This document shows, piece after piece, positions 49,001-56,786 of a stretch of DNA of 64,000 nucleotides; position 1 is the first letter of the stretch, and each line of letters opens with the position of its first letter. Below the pieces are notes generated by a model, which saw only the letters and a program-made list of their open reading frames with translations, was not told the origin of the DNA and made no database searches. The position numbers were made by a program, and so were the translations under genes. The DNA comes from Streptomyces violaceoruber (GTDB lineage: Bacteria; Actinomycetota; Actinomycetes; Streptomycetales; Streptomycetaceae): positions 62,001-126,000 of the forward strand of contig JODI01000009.1 of NCBI GenBank assembly GCA_000720805.1, in the 5' to 3' direction.

Positions 49001-51303
49001 AGCTCGACGAGGGTGTCCCGCAGCCAGTCCAGTACGGTCCCGGATGCGGTGGTCCGTTGCTCGCCGGGTGCGCGGACCGGTTCCTCGGCGGCGGGTGCGG
49101 GCACCGGAGCCGGAGCAGTGGACCGAGGGAGTTCTTCGTCGAAGGACAGCACCTCACCCAGTGGCCTGGCCCAGCAGCGAACGCCGGTGAACGGATGTCC
49201 CGGCAGCGGAACCCGGCCCGCCGACGGATGGACCCGCAGCACCGGCCAGTCCAGGCCGACGCCCTCCTCGTACAACCTGCCCAGCAGCTCCAGGACGGCG
49301 GCTTCGGCATCGGCGGCACCGGGCCGCAGACGGAGCACACGGGCGTCCGCGCGGCCGTGGAGGTGGACCGTCAACCGGTCGCTGATCTCGCCACGGGAGG
49401 CCAGCTCCACGAACACCACGGGGCCGTCGGAGAGCTGCTCGTCTGCCGCCGCGTGGAGCTGCTCCACCCGCAGCGGGTCGCCCGCCACCACCGGGTCCTG
49501 CCCGCCGTGTGCTCGCCGCAGCGCGGCGGTGTCCTCGGCGCTGAGATCACCCCGCAGATACCGGGCGGTGTAGCGGGAGATCCCCGAACTCATCAGCCCG
49601 TCCGGCGAGACGCCGGCCCGGACCAGCCGCTGGTAGGTCGCGAGCTGCCCGCCGACCATCGCGGCGCGGTCGGCCGGTACCGGCAGCTCGTCCGGCAGCT
49701 GGTCGCGCTGCTCGTAGGGTGTGGCGTCCGCGGAGAGCAGGAACACCACCCGAGGCGTGGCCACGGAGTCGGTGGCGGCCTCCTCGAGCCGACGCCAGGT
49801 GACCTCGGCGGCCAGGCGTGCGGCGAGCTCAGAGGTGTCCCGGGCGACCACGGCCGCACGGTGGGGGTCGTGATCCCTTCCCTCGTTCAGCGTCCGCGCG
49901 ACGTCGGCCAGCGGGTGGGCGGTGTGGCGCAGTTCGAGCGACAGCGCCTCGCACTGGGCGAGCAGGTCCGCCTGGCTGCGGGCGGACACCGCGATCAGCT
50001 GCGGGGCACCGACAGCGGGGCGTACCGGGGCGGTCACCGGGGGCTGCTCCACCACGCAGTGCGCGTTGACGCCGCCGAGGCTGAACGAGCTCACGCCCGC
50101 CCGGCGCGTCTCGTCGTCCCACTGCTCCAGCGAGGTGACGATTTCGAGGCGGGCACCTTCGAGGTCGACCTCGTCGGCGGGCTCCTCGAAGTGCAGCGAG
50201 GGATACAGCTCGCCGTGGCGCACGCTGAGCACCGCCTTGACCAGCCCGGCGATTCCCGCGGCGTGGTCCAGGTGCCCGATGTTGGTCTTGACCGAGCCCA
50301 CCTTCACCGTACGGTCGCCGTCTGGACGGGCGAGGGCCAGACCCTCGGCCTCGACCGCGTCGCCGAGCCGGGTGCCCGAACCGTGTGTCTCGATGTATCC
50401 GGCGGTCGCCGGGTCCAGCGAGGCATTGCGCCACGCCTTTCGGATGGCCTGGGCCTGCGAGCGGGCACTGGGGGTGCTGATGGTCGCGGAGTGCCGGCCG
50501 TTGTGCACCACGGCGCTGCCGCGGATCACGGCGTGGATGAACGAGCCCTCCGCCACTGCCCGTTCCAGTGTGGTGAGGAGCACTACCCCGCCGCCCTCGC
50601 CGGCGCCCGCGCCGTCCGCGGCACGATCGAACGCGCGGGACCGGGCGGTGGGCGAGGCGATGCCGGGGAAGTCGGCCACCGTGGCCGCCGGCTGCACGAT
50701 GTGGCGCAGGCTCACCCCGCCCACGACGGCGTAGTCCGCGTCGTCGTCGCCGAGTTCACGGCATGCCTGGTGAACGGCGACGAGTGAGCCGTTGCAGCCG
50801 GTGTCCACGCCGTAGCAGGGGCCGGTGAAACCGAAGAGATGGGAGATCCTGGCGGGCAGGGCACAGGGGATGTTTCCGCTCATGCCCAGGGTGCCGTGCT
50901 CGCGCACCAGAGGTGCGTAGCCGTTGCTCGGCGAGCTGAAGATCACCGCCGTCCGGCTGTCCCGGAGCCCGGACGGGGCGTATCCGGCGTTCTCCAGCGC
51001 CTCCTCGGTGAGCTGGAGTGCCAGCCGGTGCTGCGGGTCGGTCACCTCCGCCTCGCGACGGGACATCCCGAAGCGCTTGTGGTCGAAGAGGTCGATCCGC
51101 TCCAGGTAGCCCTGCTCCGGGTAGTCGTGCCGGGGATCGAGCCCTGTGCTCCGGATGCGTTCCGGCGGGATCGGGCGCACCGAGTCCGTCCCCGCCCGCA
51201 GGTTGGCCCGGAAGGCGGCGAGGGAATCCGCCTGCGGGAATCTCGTGGCGATGCCGATCACCGCGACGGCCGGTCTGCCGTGTGTCACGCCCGTGCCGCT
51301 CAT
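46021..51303 (-). CDS. Hybrid PKS-NRPS: KS-(degenerate AT)-T-C-C*
   Basis: 1760 residues. KS: active-site Cys in VDTGCNGSLVAVH (near 171), His in ETHGSGTRLGD (near 304) and NIGHLDHAAG (near 342), all intact. Residues about 435-690 have the outline of an acyltransferase (VVFLLSADATPY where FPGQGSQ is usual, then SPDGLMSSGISRYTARYL where GHSxGE is usual), so both the oxyanion and nucleophile motifs are lost. T (IGGNSV near 783), C1 (HHAVNDG near 994), C2 with HRQAYDG (near 1435), where the catalytic second His is Arg. The extender must therefore be supplied in trans, most simply from the hydroxymalonyl-ACP made by the neighbouring genes. C2 is probably a scaffold or docking relic. The ATG at 51303 lies 22 nt after the A-T gene stop. 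Confidence 0.93.
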   Translation of the reverse strand: MSGTGVTHGRPAVAVIGIATRFPQADSLAAFRANLRAGTDSVRPIPPERIRSTGLDPRHDYPEQGYLERIDLFDHKRFGMSRREAEVTDPQHRLALQLTEEALENAGYAPSGLRDSRTAVIFSSPSNGYAPLVREHGTLGMSGNIPCALPARISHLFGFTGPCYGVDTGCNGSLVAVHQACRELGDDDADYAVVGGVSLRHIVQPAATVADFPGIASPTARSRAFDRAADGAGAGEGGGVVLLTTLERAVAEGSFIHAVIRGSAVVHNGRHSATISTPSARSQAQAIRKAWRNASLDPATAGYIETHGSGTRLGDAVEAEGLALARPDGDRTVKVGSVKTNIGHLDHAAGIAGLVKAVLSVRHGELYPSLHFEEPADEVDLEGARLEIVTSLEQWDDETRRAGVSSFSLGGVNAHCVVEQPPVTAPVRPAVGAPQLIAVSARSQADLLAQCEALSLELRHTAHPLADVARTLNEGRDHDPHRAAVVARDTSELAARLAAEVTWRRLEEAATDSVATPRVVFLLSADATPYEQRDQLPDELPVPADRAAMVGGQLATYQRLVRAGVSPDGLMSSGISRYTARYLRGDLSAEDTAALRRAHGGQDPVVAGDPLRVEQLHAAADEQLSDGPVVFVELASRGEISDRLTVHLHGRADARVLRLRPGAADAEAAVLELLGRLYEEGVGLDWPVLRVHPSAGRVPLPGHPFTGVRCWARPLGEVLSFDEELPRSTAPAPVPAPAAEEPVRAPGEQRTTASGTVLDWLRDTLVELLHADAVPADADYFSIGGNSVIALQLLALVREHHGVRLTMADIYDHPVVSSLAQAIHDRAPHAPGPQSPSAADAPTAPFVPEVPAAELPPIVPGGEPVLSYGQERMWFHHQLDPRTTLYNLPGASRYRGPLDAEKFRLAWEDLAGRHEVLRSNFVEADGRPELVIRPELGDFFTYLDVSGEDDPETAAGAVVTSAMRWVFDIADEPLVRVTVVRIGDDDHIVCWCMHHAVNDGWAPQIHMQELLEFYTARLENRAPDVEPLPVQYADYARWQRELVAGSRLDGELSYWRERLSDPPALELPTDRPRPGRMDFAGATHGFTIPGALVQRLREVGAQETATLFMVLLTALKVLLARWSGQRDIVVGTSTVGRNRPELWDLLGFFNNTIALRSDLSGDPSFRELLRQVRGVVLGALDHQEIPFDKVVRGVGVDRDPSRNPLFDVMYVHQTLPPAAAFGEVVTGPAHDPEIIPHFPGLPPGTAKFDLSMVVGELAGEDEIVVMMEYATQLFDAGTISAMSEAFMELLHAVADNEDTCYGDLPGGPPRSTGPVADRPDTPPDPVVPVATPVVSCLELRGEVQLPDLRTALEQLAERHEVLRARTVEVVGHRSLLGDGFFTTADVSGESEPLFTAMEIAQAEAALVLDPASGRRLHALVATTGPAEHLLLVTTHRQAYDGGQPEVFFRDLLALYGARLDGRRAELPRLPALPGEHTEPLTGPRREDRLAYWTRTLTGLADGAPPLDRARPAHGTRATATLGSRVPDDLAHVVGRSGTRESVLAALTALLALHTEADEALIGLTGTTLPLSAARARVGPFARSLPLRLDLADDPSFEKLTDRVRRAVTGAERHREVPFADIVQAAGLPDEPGRAPLFDVGYSYQALPATLGSAAGVEAAPVRWPDTDAGRLTLPPGRSELDLSWSVVEGPGRDELSISLDYRTELFDRSSARALLDGLLALLRAATRAPGAPLSSLWPLRTTTSASTPAKPATARPAHTD

Positions 51304-51325
51304 GTCACCTCTCCGTTCACGCCGG

Positions 51326-53221
51326 TCAGAGCTCGTATGTGGCCGGTGGGGCGTATTTCTCGCCCAGCGCGGGTTCGCCCAGGCGGTCGGCGATGCGCTG
51401 CGCCTGGGTGGCGATGGTGATGCAGTCGAACAGCTCGCCCACCCGCAGCGCCTCGGGCCATCGCTTGTCCAACCTGTCGTGCAGGTCGATGACCTTCATC
51501 GAACTCCCGCCGACGGCGAAGAAGTTGTCGTCCGGGCCCGAGCCGGAGTGCCCGAGGACCTCCGCCCAGATCCGTGCGACGGCGAGCCGGTGCCCGCTCC
51601 AGTCCCCGCCCGCGGTGCCGCCCGGGGCCTGCTGGTGAGTCGGGATCAGCCTGCGGAGCGCGGCCCGGTCCGCCTTGGTGCTGCGGTCGAGCGGCATGTG
51701 GTCGACCGGTATGAACAGGGCCGGTGTGGCCTGCTCCACCAGTCGGCCCCGACAGTGTTCGCGCAGCTTCGACGCGTCCGGCGGCCCGCTGCCGGGTGTC
51801 GGCAGTACGAAGGCGATCACCTGCGGCTCATCCTGCCCGGCACGTTCGCAGAGCACCACGGCCTGCTCCACGCCCGGATGGCGTTCCAGCACGCTCGCGA
51901 TCTCGCCGAGTTCGATCCTCGTACCGCGGATCTTGGCCTGGTCGTCCGTTCTGCCGTGGTAGTGCAGCGCGCCCCGCTCGTCGACGCCGGCGATGTCCCC
52001 GGTGCGGTAGAGGCGCCCGCCCGGCCGCCCGTACGGGTCCGCGATGAATCGCTCGGCCGTCCGGGCCGGCTGGTTCGCGTAGCCGATGGCCACCAGGGAG
52101 CCGCCGACGTAGAGCTCGCCCCGCTCACCGGCCGGGACTTCACGCAACCGCTCGTCCAGTACCAGGGTCCGCACTCCCGGCCAGGGCCGCCCGATGGGGA
52201 CACGGTCCCGGGCCGGGTCCGGATCGGTCTCCACCGTGCAGGCGATGGTCGTCTCGGTGGGCCCGTACTCGTTGACGATCGGCGTCCGTGGCAGTCGCTC
52301 GTGGTGTGCGCCCACCAGTTGGGGGGTGCACACCTCACCCCCCACGACCACCAGACGCAGCGTGTCCGGCAGGCCACCGGGATCCTGGAGCACCGCCCGG
52401 TAGTAGGAGGGAATGTTGAACAGGTGTGTCACACGGTGTTCCCTGGCCAGCCGGACGAACTCCGCCACTCGCACGAGCTGTCGGGGATCGGGCAGCACCA
52501 GCGTGTGACCGCCGGTGAGCGACCAGAACATTCCGCCGAGAATTCCGTCGAAGGACAGCCGCAACGCGATCAGGAAGACAGAGTGCTCGGTGCCGTACAC
52601 CGGCCCCCGGCAGTTGATGGACGCCGCGAGCTGGCCCCGGCTGACCAGCACGCCTTTCGGCACACCGGTGGACCCCGAGGTGTAGGCCACGTAGGCGGGG
52701 CTCTGCTCCGGGACCGGTGGGTACGGGTCGGTGGGCAGCTCCTGGCCCGCCTCGACGAGTCGCGTCAGCGGGAGGTCCGCCGCGTCCACGACCGTCGGCG
52801 GCGCGGGCATCGCCGCGAGCGCGGAAACCGGTACGGCGTCGCCACCCTCGCTCAGCACCACCGCGCAGTCGACATCCCGGCACAGCGCCTCGAACCTCCC
52901 CACGGGCAGGTCCGGTTCCAGGACCGCCCAGGTGGCACCGGTGCGCAGTGCGGCGAGCATGGCCACCACGGACAGGGCGCTCTGCTGCGTCCGGACACAG
53001 ACGACCCGTCCCGGCCGCAGACCGTGCTGCCACAGCAGCCGCGCGAGACCGGCCGTGGCGTGGTCGAGCTCGCGGTAGGTCAACGAGACCCCGCCGATGA
53101 CGAGCGCGGTCGCCTCGGGCGTCGCGACCACCTGGCTTCGGAAGGCGGCCCAAACGGGCCGTACCTCCGACGGGGTCTGCGCGGGAACGAATGCACCGGT
53201 GCCACCGGGATGCCGGGTCAT
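51326..53221 (-). CDS. NRPS A-T didomain (loading or free-standing module)
   Basis: 631 residues. A domain: LTYREL, YTSGSTGVPKG (near 180), NEYGPTETT, YRTGD, KIRGTRIELGE, and the A10 lysine in STKADR. The code read by hand is D-G-G-F-V-G-E-I-A-K, starting from the unusual SFDGILGGMF; I cannot assign a substrate, though Asp235 favours an alpha-amino acid. T domain: VGGSSMKVIDL (near 570). No C domain precedes it, so it probably supplies the aminoacyl starter to the KS of the next gene, or it accepts a chain from the orphan terminal C domain of the NRPS at 35960-40723. ATG at 53221 overlaps the FkbH-like stop (ATGA). Confidence 0.92.
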   Translation of the reverse strand: MTRHPGGTGAFVPAQTPSEVRPVWAAFRSQVVATPEATALVIGGVSLTYRELDHATAGLARLLWQHGLRPGRVVCVRTQQSALSVVAMLAALRTGATWAVLEPDLPVGRFEALCRDVDCAVVLSEGGDAVPVSALAAMPAPPTVVDAADLPLTRLVEAGQELPTDPYPPVPEQSPAYVAYTSGSTGVPKGVLVSRGQLAASINCRGPVYGTEHSVFLIALRLSFDGILGGMFWSLTGGHTLVLPDPRQLVRVAEFVRLAREHRVTHLFNIPSYYRAVLQDPGGLPDTLRLVVVGGEVCTPQLVGAHHERLPRTPIVNEYGPTETTIACTVETDPDPARDRVPIGRPWPGVRTLVLDERLREVPAGERGELYVGGSLVAIGYANQPARTAERFIADPYGRPGGRLYRTGDIAGVDERGALHYHGRTDDQAKIRGTRIELGEIASVLERHPGVEQAVVLCERAGQDEPQVIAFVLPTPGSGPPDASKLREHCRGRLVEQATPALFIPVDHMPLDRSTKADRAALRRLIPTHQQAPGGTAGGDWSGHRLAVARIWAEVLGHSGSGPDDNFFAVGGSSMKVIDLHDRLDKRWPEALRVGELFDCITIATQAQRIADRLGEPALGEKYAPPATYEL

Positions 53222-54294
53222 GGCAGCCTCGCTTCCTGTGCGGGTCGTGCCGCACCGACGATCACGCGTGTGTGGCCGGGGGCCTTGGGCAGCGGGCGCT
53301 CCGGGTCCACGGCAAGCACGAGGCGGTCCCCGTCGGTGGCCGTCGCCTCGTAGCCGGCGAAGCGCATGGTGACCAGCAGATTCCGGTTGGCCTCGGTCAG
53401 GGTGAAGTGCGCGACAGGGCGTCGGCCGTCCGCCAGGGCCTGCTGGACCAGATGGTGCAGCAGCACGCTTCCGGCACCGCGCGAGGCGACCCGGCAGGAC
53501 ATCAGCATCAGCCGCAGGACCGAGTCCCGCCCGACGAGTTCGGTGACGGACAGGCCGATGATCCCGTAGTCACCGAAGCGGTCCCGGAGCGTGGCCAGCC
53601 GCACCTGGTGATCCGGGGAAGCGCTCAACCGGCGCAGTTCGTCGATGCCGTAGGTCAACCCCGTGCTGTTGAGCTGATGAGTGCGGACGGTCAGCTCGCT
53701 CGCCCGGGACAGGTCCTCCTCGGTGGCCGGGCGCAGTTCCATGACGAGGCCGAGCGAGTCGAGGAACGCCTGACGCCCTTCGGCGAACTCCTCTTCGGCC
53801 TCCCGGCGTTGCCACTCGGCCTGGTAGAGCCGGCGTCGCCCGGTGGCCTCCGCGGTGATGCGCTCGGGGCGGAAGTCCCGGAACTGCGGCAGCTGTCCGA
53901 CCTCCGCCGCCGGGTAGCAGCGGACCATGGGGAGTTCGCTTTCGACCTCCGCCCGCTCCACCGGGTCGTTGTCGACGAACGCGATGGTGTCCAGACCGAT
54001 GTTGAGGGCCTGCGCGATCCGGCGCACCGCAGCCGACTTGGCGCCCCAGCCCACCTGCACCGCGCAGAACCAGTCGGCCAGCCGGCGCTCCGTCAGATGA
54101 CGTTGGGTGACACTGCGTTCGCCACGGCCGGCGGCGGCATGCAGGATGCCGCGACGGTCCAGCTCGGCCAGGGTCTCCAGCGCCACGGGGAAGGGCGCGG
54201 GATCATCGCCCTCCAGCACCACTCCGTTCCACAGAGTGTCGTCCAGGTCCCACACGAGGCACTTGACGGTGGGAGCGCCCGTTGCCGCCGTCAC
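53218..54294 (-). CDS. FkbH-like HAD-family glyceryl-ACP forming enzyme
   Basis: 358 residues. N-terminal HAD motif I LVWDLDDTLWNGVVLEGD (nucleophile Asp in DxDxT), FVDNDPVERAEVE further on, and a C-terminal GNAT-like domain (TVRTHQLNSTGLTYG, then GIIGLSVTELVGRDSVLRLM with MSCRVASRGAG). FkbH proteins take 1,3-bisphosphoglycerate, dephosphorylate it and load glyceryl onto an ACP. The HAD segment IL-HAAAGRGERS replaces the more common SKND-type motif II. GTG start at 54294, overlapping the dehydrogenase stop (GTGA). The adjacent FkbI-, FkbJ- and FkbK-like genes complete a hydroxymalonyl-ACP pathway. Confidence 0.93.
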   Translation of the reverse strand: MTAATGAPTVKCLVWDLDDTLWNGVVLEGDDPAPFPVALETLAELDRRGILHAAAGRGERSVTQRHLTERRLADWFCAVQVGWGAKSAAVRRIAQALNIGLDTIAFVDNDPVERAEVESELPMVRCYPAAEVGQLPQFRDFRPERITAEATGRRRLYQAEWQRREAEEEFAEGRQAFLDSLGLVMELRPATEEDLSRASELTVRTHQLNSTGLTYGIDELRRLSASPDHQVRLATLRDRFGDYGIIGLSVTELVGRDSVLRLMLMSCRVASRGAGSVLLHHLVQQALADGRRPVAHFTLTEANRNLLVTMRFAGYEATATDGDRLVLAVDPERPLPKAPGHTRVIVGAARPAQEARLP

Positions 54295-55520
54295 GACGCG
54301 CCTTCGGGAAGACGGGGCCCGACGGGGCGGTCCCTGCCGTGCGCGGCATCGCCGAAGCGACGTAACAACCGTTCGGCTATGTGAAGTTCGGACACTTGCT
54401 GTGCTCCTTCGATGATCTCCATGACCTTGGCGTCCCGGAAGTGACGGCCCGCCCTGCTGTCGGGCGCGCAGCCGGCCGAGCCGAGTACTTGGACGGCGTC
54501 GCGGCTTGCCGTCGCCGCCGCGGAAGCCGCCGCGTACTTGGCCATGAGCGTCTCGGGCACCCCGTGCCCAGGGCCCGAAGCCCGTGCCTCCGCGGCCCTG
54601 CGGGCGAGCTCGCGGGCCCCGGCGGCGTCCACCGCTGCTCTGGCCAGCAGCGAACGGACCAACTGGTGGTCGCCCAGGGGGGTGTCGCCCTGTCGGCGGA
54701 CCGCTGCGTGGGTGGCGGCATCCTCGACGCACGCCTCCGCCATGCCCACGCATCCCCAGGCGACCGTGAAGCGGCCGTGGTCGAGCGCGGTCCCGATGAC
54801 ATGGGAGAGACCCAGACCGGGAGGGGCGATCAGCTGACGCCGGGGCACCCTGACGCCGTCGAAGGACAGATGGGCGATCCGGGCGGCCCGCATGCCGAGT
54901 TGGCCGTTCACCGGCTCCCGCTCGACACCGGCACGGTCCGCGTCCACGAGCACGGCGGCCGGCCTTCCCTCGTACTTGCCGAGCACCAGGAACACGTCGG
55001 CGACCGCGCCGTAGGTGATCCACCTCTTGTGGCCGCTCACGACCAGTTCCTGACGGTCCGACCGGCCCGACGCCTCGATACGGGTCTCCACCGAGCCCAG
55101 CGCGCTGCCGGCGGCCCGCTCGGTCGCCGCGAAGCCGGCGGTCAGCTCGCCGCCGGCCAGCCGGGGCAGCCAGTCGTCCCGCTGCTCCGCCGTTCCCCAC
55201 CGCAGCACCGCCGCCGCGACCATGCCCTGTACGGTCAGCAGCCCGCGCAGGGCGCTGCACTCACCGCCGATCCGCGCGGTGATCTCCCCGAGCGTGAGTG
55301 GATCGAGGCCCGCACCCCCGTATCGCTCGGGAAGGTCAGCGGCGAGCAGTCCCGACCCGGCGAACTCCTCACGCACCGAATCGGGCAGTCCGCCGTCCTG
55401 GTCCCAACGGGAGGCGCAGGCACGTGCGTTGGCCGCCAGGTCGTCCGCCACCCTGGACAAGGCCAGGGGCGGCGACTTTGCCGTGGCGGCGTCGGAGCCG
55501 CTGTCAGGCACCCTCGGCAT
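54291..55520 (-). CDS. Acyl-CoA dehydrogenase family protein (FkbI-like)
   Basis: 409 residues. Acyl-CoA dehydrogenase fold: LPERYGGAGLDPLTLGEI, FAATERAAGSALGSVET (flavin and substrate contacts), VSGHKRWITYGAVADVFLV, RVPRRQLIAPPG, and the C-terminal QVLGSAGCAPDSRAGRHFRD with EIIEGAQQVSELHIA. In methoxymalonyl clusters FkbI oxidises the aldehyde-level intermediate on the ACP. I start it at the ATG at 55520 because GGGGAG sits 6 nt upstream; an in-frame ATG at 55544 has no ribosome binding site. Either way the start lies inside the ACP gene. Confidence 0.92.
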   Translation of the reverse strand: MPRVPDSGSDAATAKSPPLALSRVADDLAANARACASRWDQDGGLPDSVREEFAGSGLLAADLPERYGGAGLDPLTLGEITARIGGECSALRGLLTVQGMVAAAVLRWGTAEQRDDWLPRLAGGELTAGFAATERAAGSALGSVETRIEASGRSDRQELVVSGHKRWITYGAVADVFLVLGKYEGRPAAVLVDADRAGVEREPVNGQLGMRAARIAHLSFDGVRVPRRQLIAPPGLGLSHVIGTALDHGRFTVAWGCVGMAEACVEDAATHAAVRRQGDTPLGDHQLVRSLLARAAVDAAGARELARRAAEARASGPGHGVPETLMAKYAAASAAATASRDAVQVLGSAGCAPDSRAGRHFRDAKVMEIIEGAQQVSELHIAERLLRRFGDAAHGRDRPVGPRLPEGAS

Positions 55521-55776
55521 GCGCCACTCCCCGGTCGGGCGCATCGGTCTTGCGCCGGACGAACTCCGTGATGCGGTGGGCGGTCCTGAAGCTGTCCAGA
55601 TCCAGGTCCTCGACCTCGACGGTGAGGGCGAAGCGGCTCTCGACGAAGGTCACCAGCTCCAGCGCGAACAGTGAGTCGGCGAGGCCCTGAGCGAAGTAGT
55701 CGTCGTCCGGCTCGACCTGCCGTCGAAGCGCCGCGCTCAGAAAGTCGGTGATCTGCTCGGTGATGTTGTCGTTCAT
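55504..55776 (-). CDS. Acyl carrier protein (FkbJ-like)
   Basis: 90 residues. The phosphopantetheine serine is in AQGLADSLFALELV (Ser35), followed by FVESRFALTVEVEDLD. Its position between a KASIII-like protein and the FkbI/FkbH genes marks it as the carrier for the glyceryl to hydroxymalonyl intermediates. The ATG overlaps the KASIII stop (ATGA, 55773-55776). Confidence 0.92.
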   Translation of the reverse strand: MNDNITEQITDFLSAALRRQVEPDDDYFAQGLADSLFALELVTFVESRFALTVEVEDLDLDSFRTAHRITEFVRRKTDAPDRGVAHAEGA

Positions 55777-56786
55777 GCCACGTCCTCCTGTGGACCTGTC
55801 TCGACCAGCAGCAGACTCCAGGCGGCCACCGGGCTGACGTTGATCAGGACCGCGAGGTCACCAGGGGCCAGTTCCTCGCGGTCGAGTGCGGTGCGGAGAT
55901 TGAGGAAGACATCGTTGGGACCGAGGTGTCCGTACTTCCGCAGGTTCTGCCGGCACGCCGGCAGCAGTTCGAGGTCCAGGGAGTCCTCGAGGAAGGTGAA
56001 ACTCCCGGCGGACAGGTTCTGGCTGACGAAACCGCCGACGTCCCCGCGGCCGATTCCGTTGCGCCGCAGCAAGTCGTCCAGCATCGAGGAGAGGCGGTTG
56101 CGCGTCTCCATGGCCAGGCGGAAGGAGTAGGTGCTGGGCTCCGTGCACTGTTCGCGCCACTGAGCGGTGGGGCGGTCCCGGTAGTCGACGTGGAAGAGGT
56201 CCCAGTAGCGCCCGTCGGTCAGCTGCGCGATGTCACGTATCCGTATCCGCCCGCTGCGGGAGAGCAGCAACGCCTGCCCGCCGTCGCCGTTCACCGTGAC
56301 GGGGTGGCGGTAGCGCAGGGCGGCGGCCGGCTTGCTGCCATGCACGACCAGGACGTCGTCCAGGGCAGGGTCCGCGGCCAGCATTCCGCGGGCCGTCAGC
56401 AAAGCCGGGGAGATCGAGACACAGCCGAGCCCGCCCACCGAGAAGGTGAGGGCGTTGTCGGCGCCGAGCCGCTGCTGGAGCTGAGTCACCTCGGAGCTGA
56501 GGAACGTCTCCTGGACCCGCGACTCCACCATCACCAGGGCGCCCAGGTCCCGGGCGTCAAGCCCCGCCTGTTCGAGGGCCCGGCGCGCGGCGCGCTCCGC
56601 GAGAGTGACAGAACTCAGCCGGTCGTCGGCCCGGATCGTGTCGATGCCCAGAGCGTCGCGGGTGGCGCGCTCGGTCTCGTCGAGCGTCCGTACATCGGTG
56701 ATCGGCAGAGTGTGCTCGGGCAGATACCAGGCGGCGCTGCGGATGGCGACGGGTGCTGCGCCGTACTGGAGGGCCTGCTGGGGCAC
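55773..56786 (-). CDS. KASIII-like protein, probable acyltransferase rather than condensing enzyme
   Basis: 337 residues from the GTG at 56786 (MPQQALQYG; GAGAGGG 7 nt upstream). FabH fold with the catalytic Cys in VGGLGCVSISPAL. The canonical His of the PHQAN motif is replaced (GGFVSQNLSAG) and the canonical RYGN asparagine reads KYGHLGPND, a GHxG-x-x-D pattern seen in KASIII-like acyltransferases of the CerJ/ChlB3 kind. It may move an acyl group onto or off the neighbouring ACP rather than condense. An in-frame ATG at 57203 with an ideal GGAGG would add 139 Arg/Gly/Pro-rich residues of no recognisable domain, so the true start is uncertain. Confidence 0.8.
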   Translation of the reverse strand: MPQQALQYGAAPVAIRSAAWYLPEHTLPITDVRTLDETERATRDALGIDTIRADDRLSSVTLAERAARRALEQAGLDARDLGALVMVESRVQETFLSSEVTQLQQRLGADNALTFSVGGLGCVSISPALLTARGMLAADPALDDVLVVHGSKPAAALRYRHPVTVNGDGGQALLLSRSGRIRIRDIAQLTDGRYWDLFHVDYRDRPTAQWREQCTEPSTYSFRLAMETRNRLSSMLDDLLRRNGIGRGDVGGFVSQNLSAGSFTFLEDSLDLELLPACRQNLRKYGHLGPNDVFLNLRTALDREELAPGDLAVLINVSPVAAWSLLLVETGPQEDVA

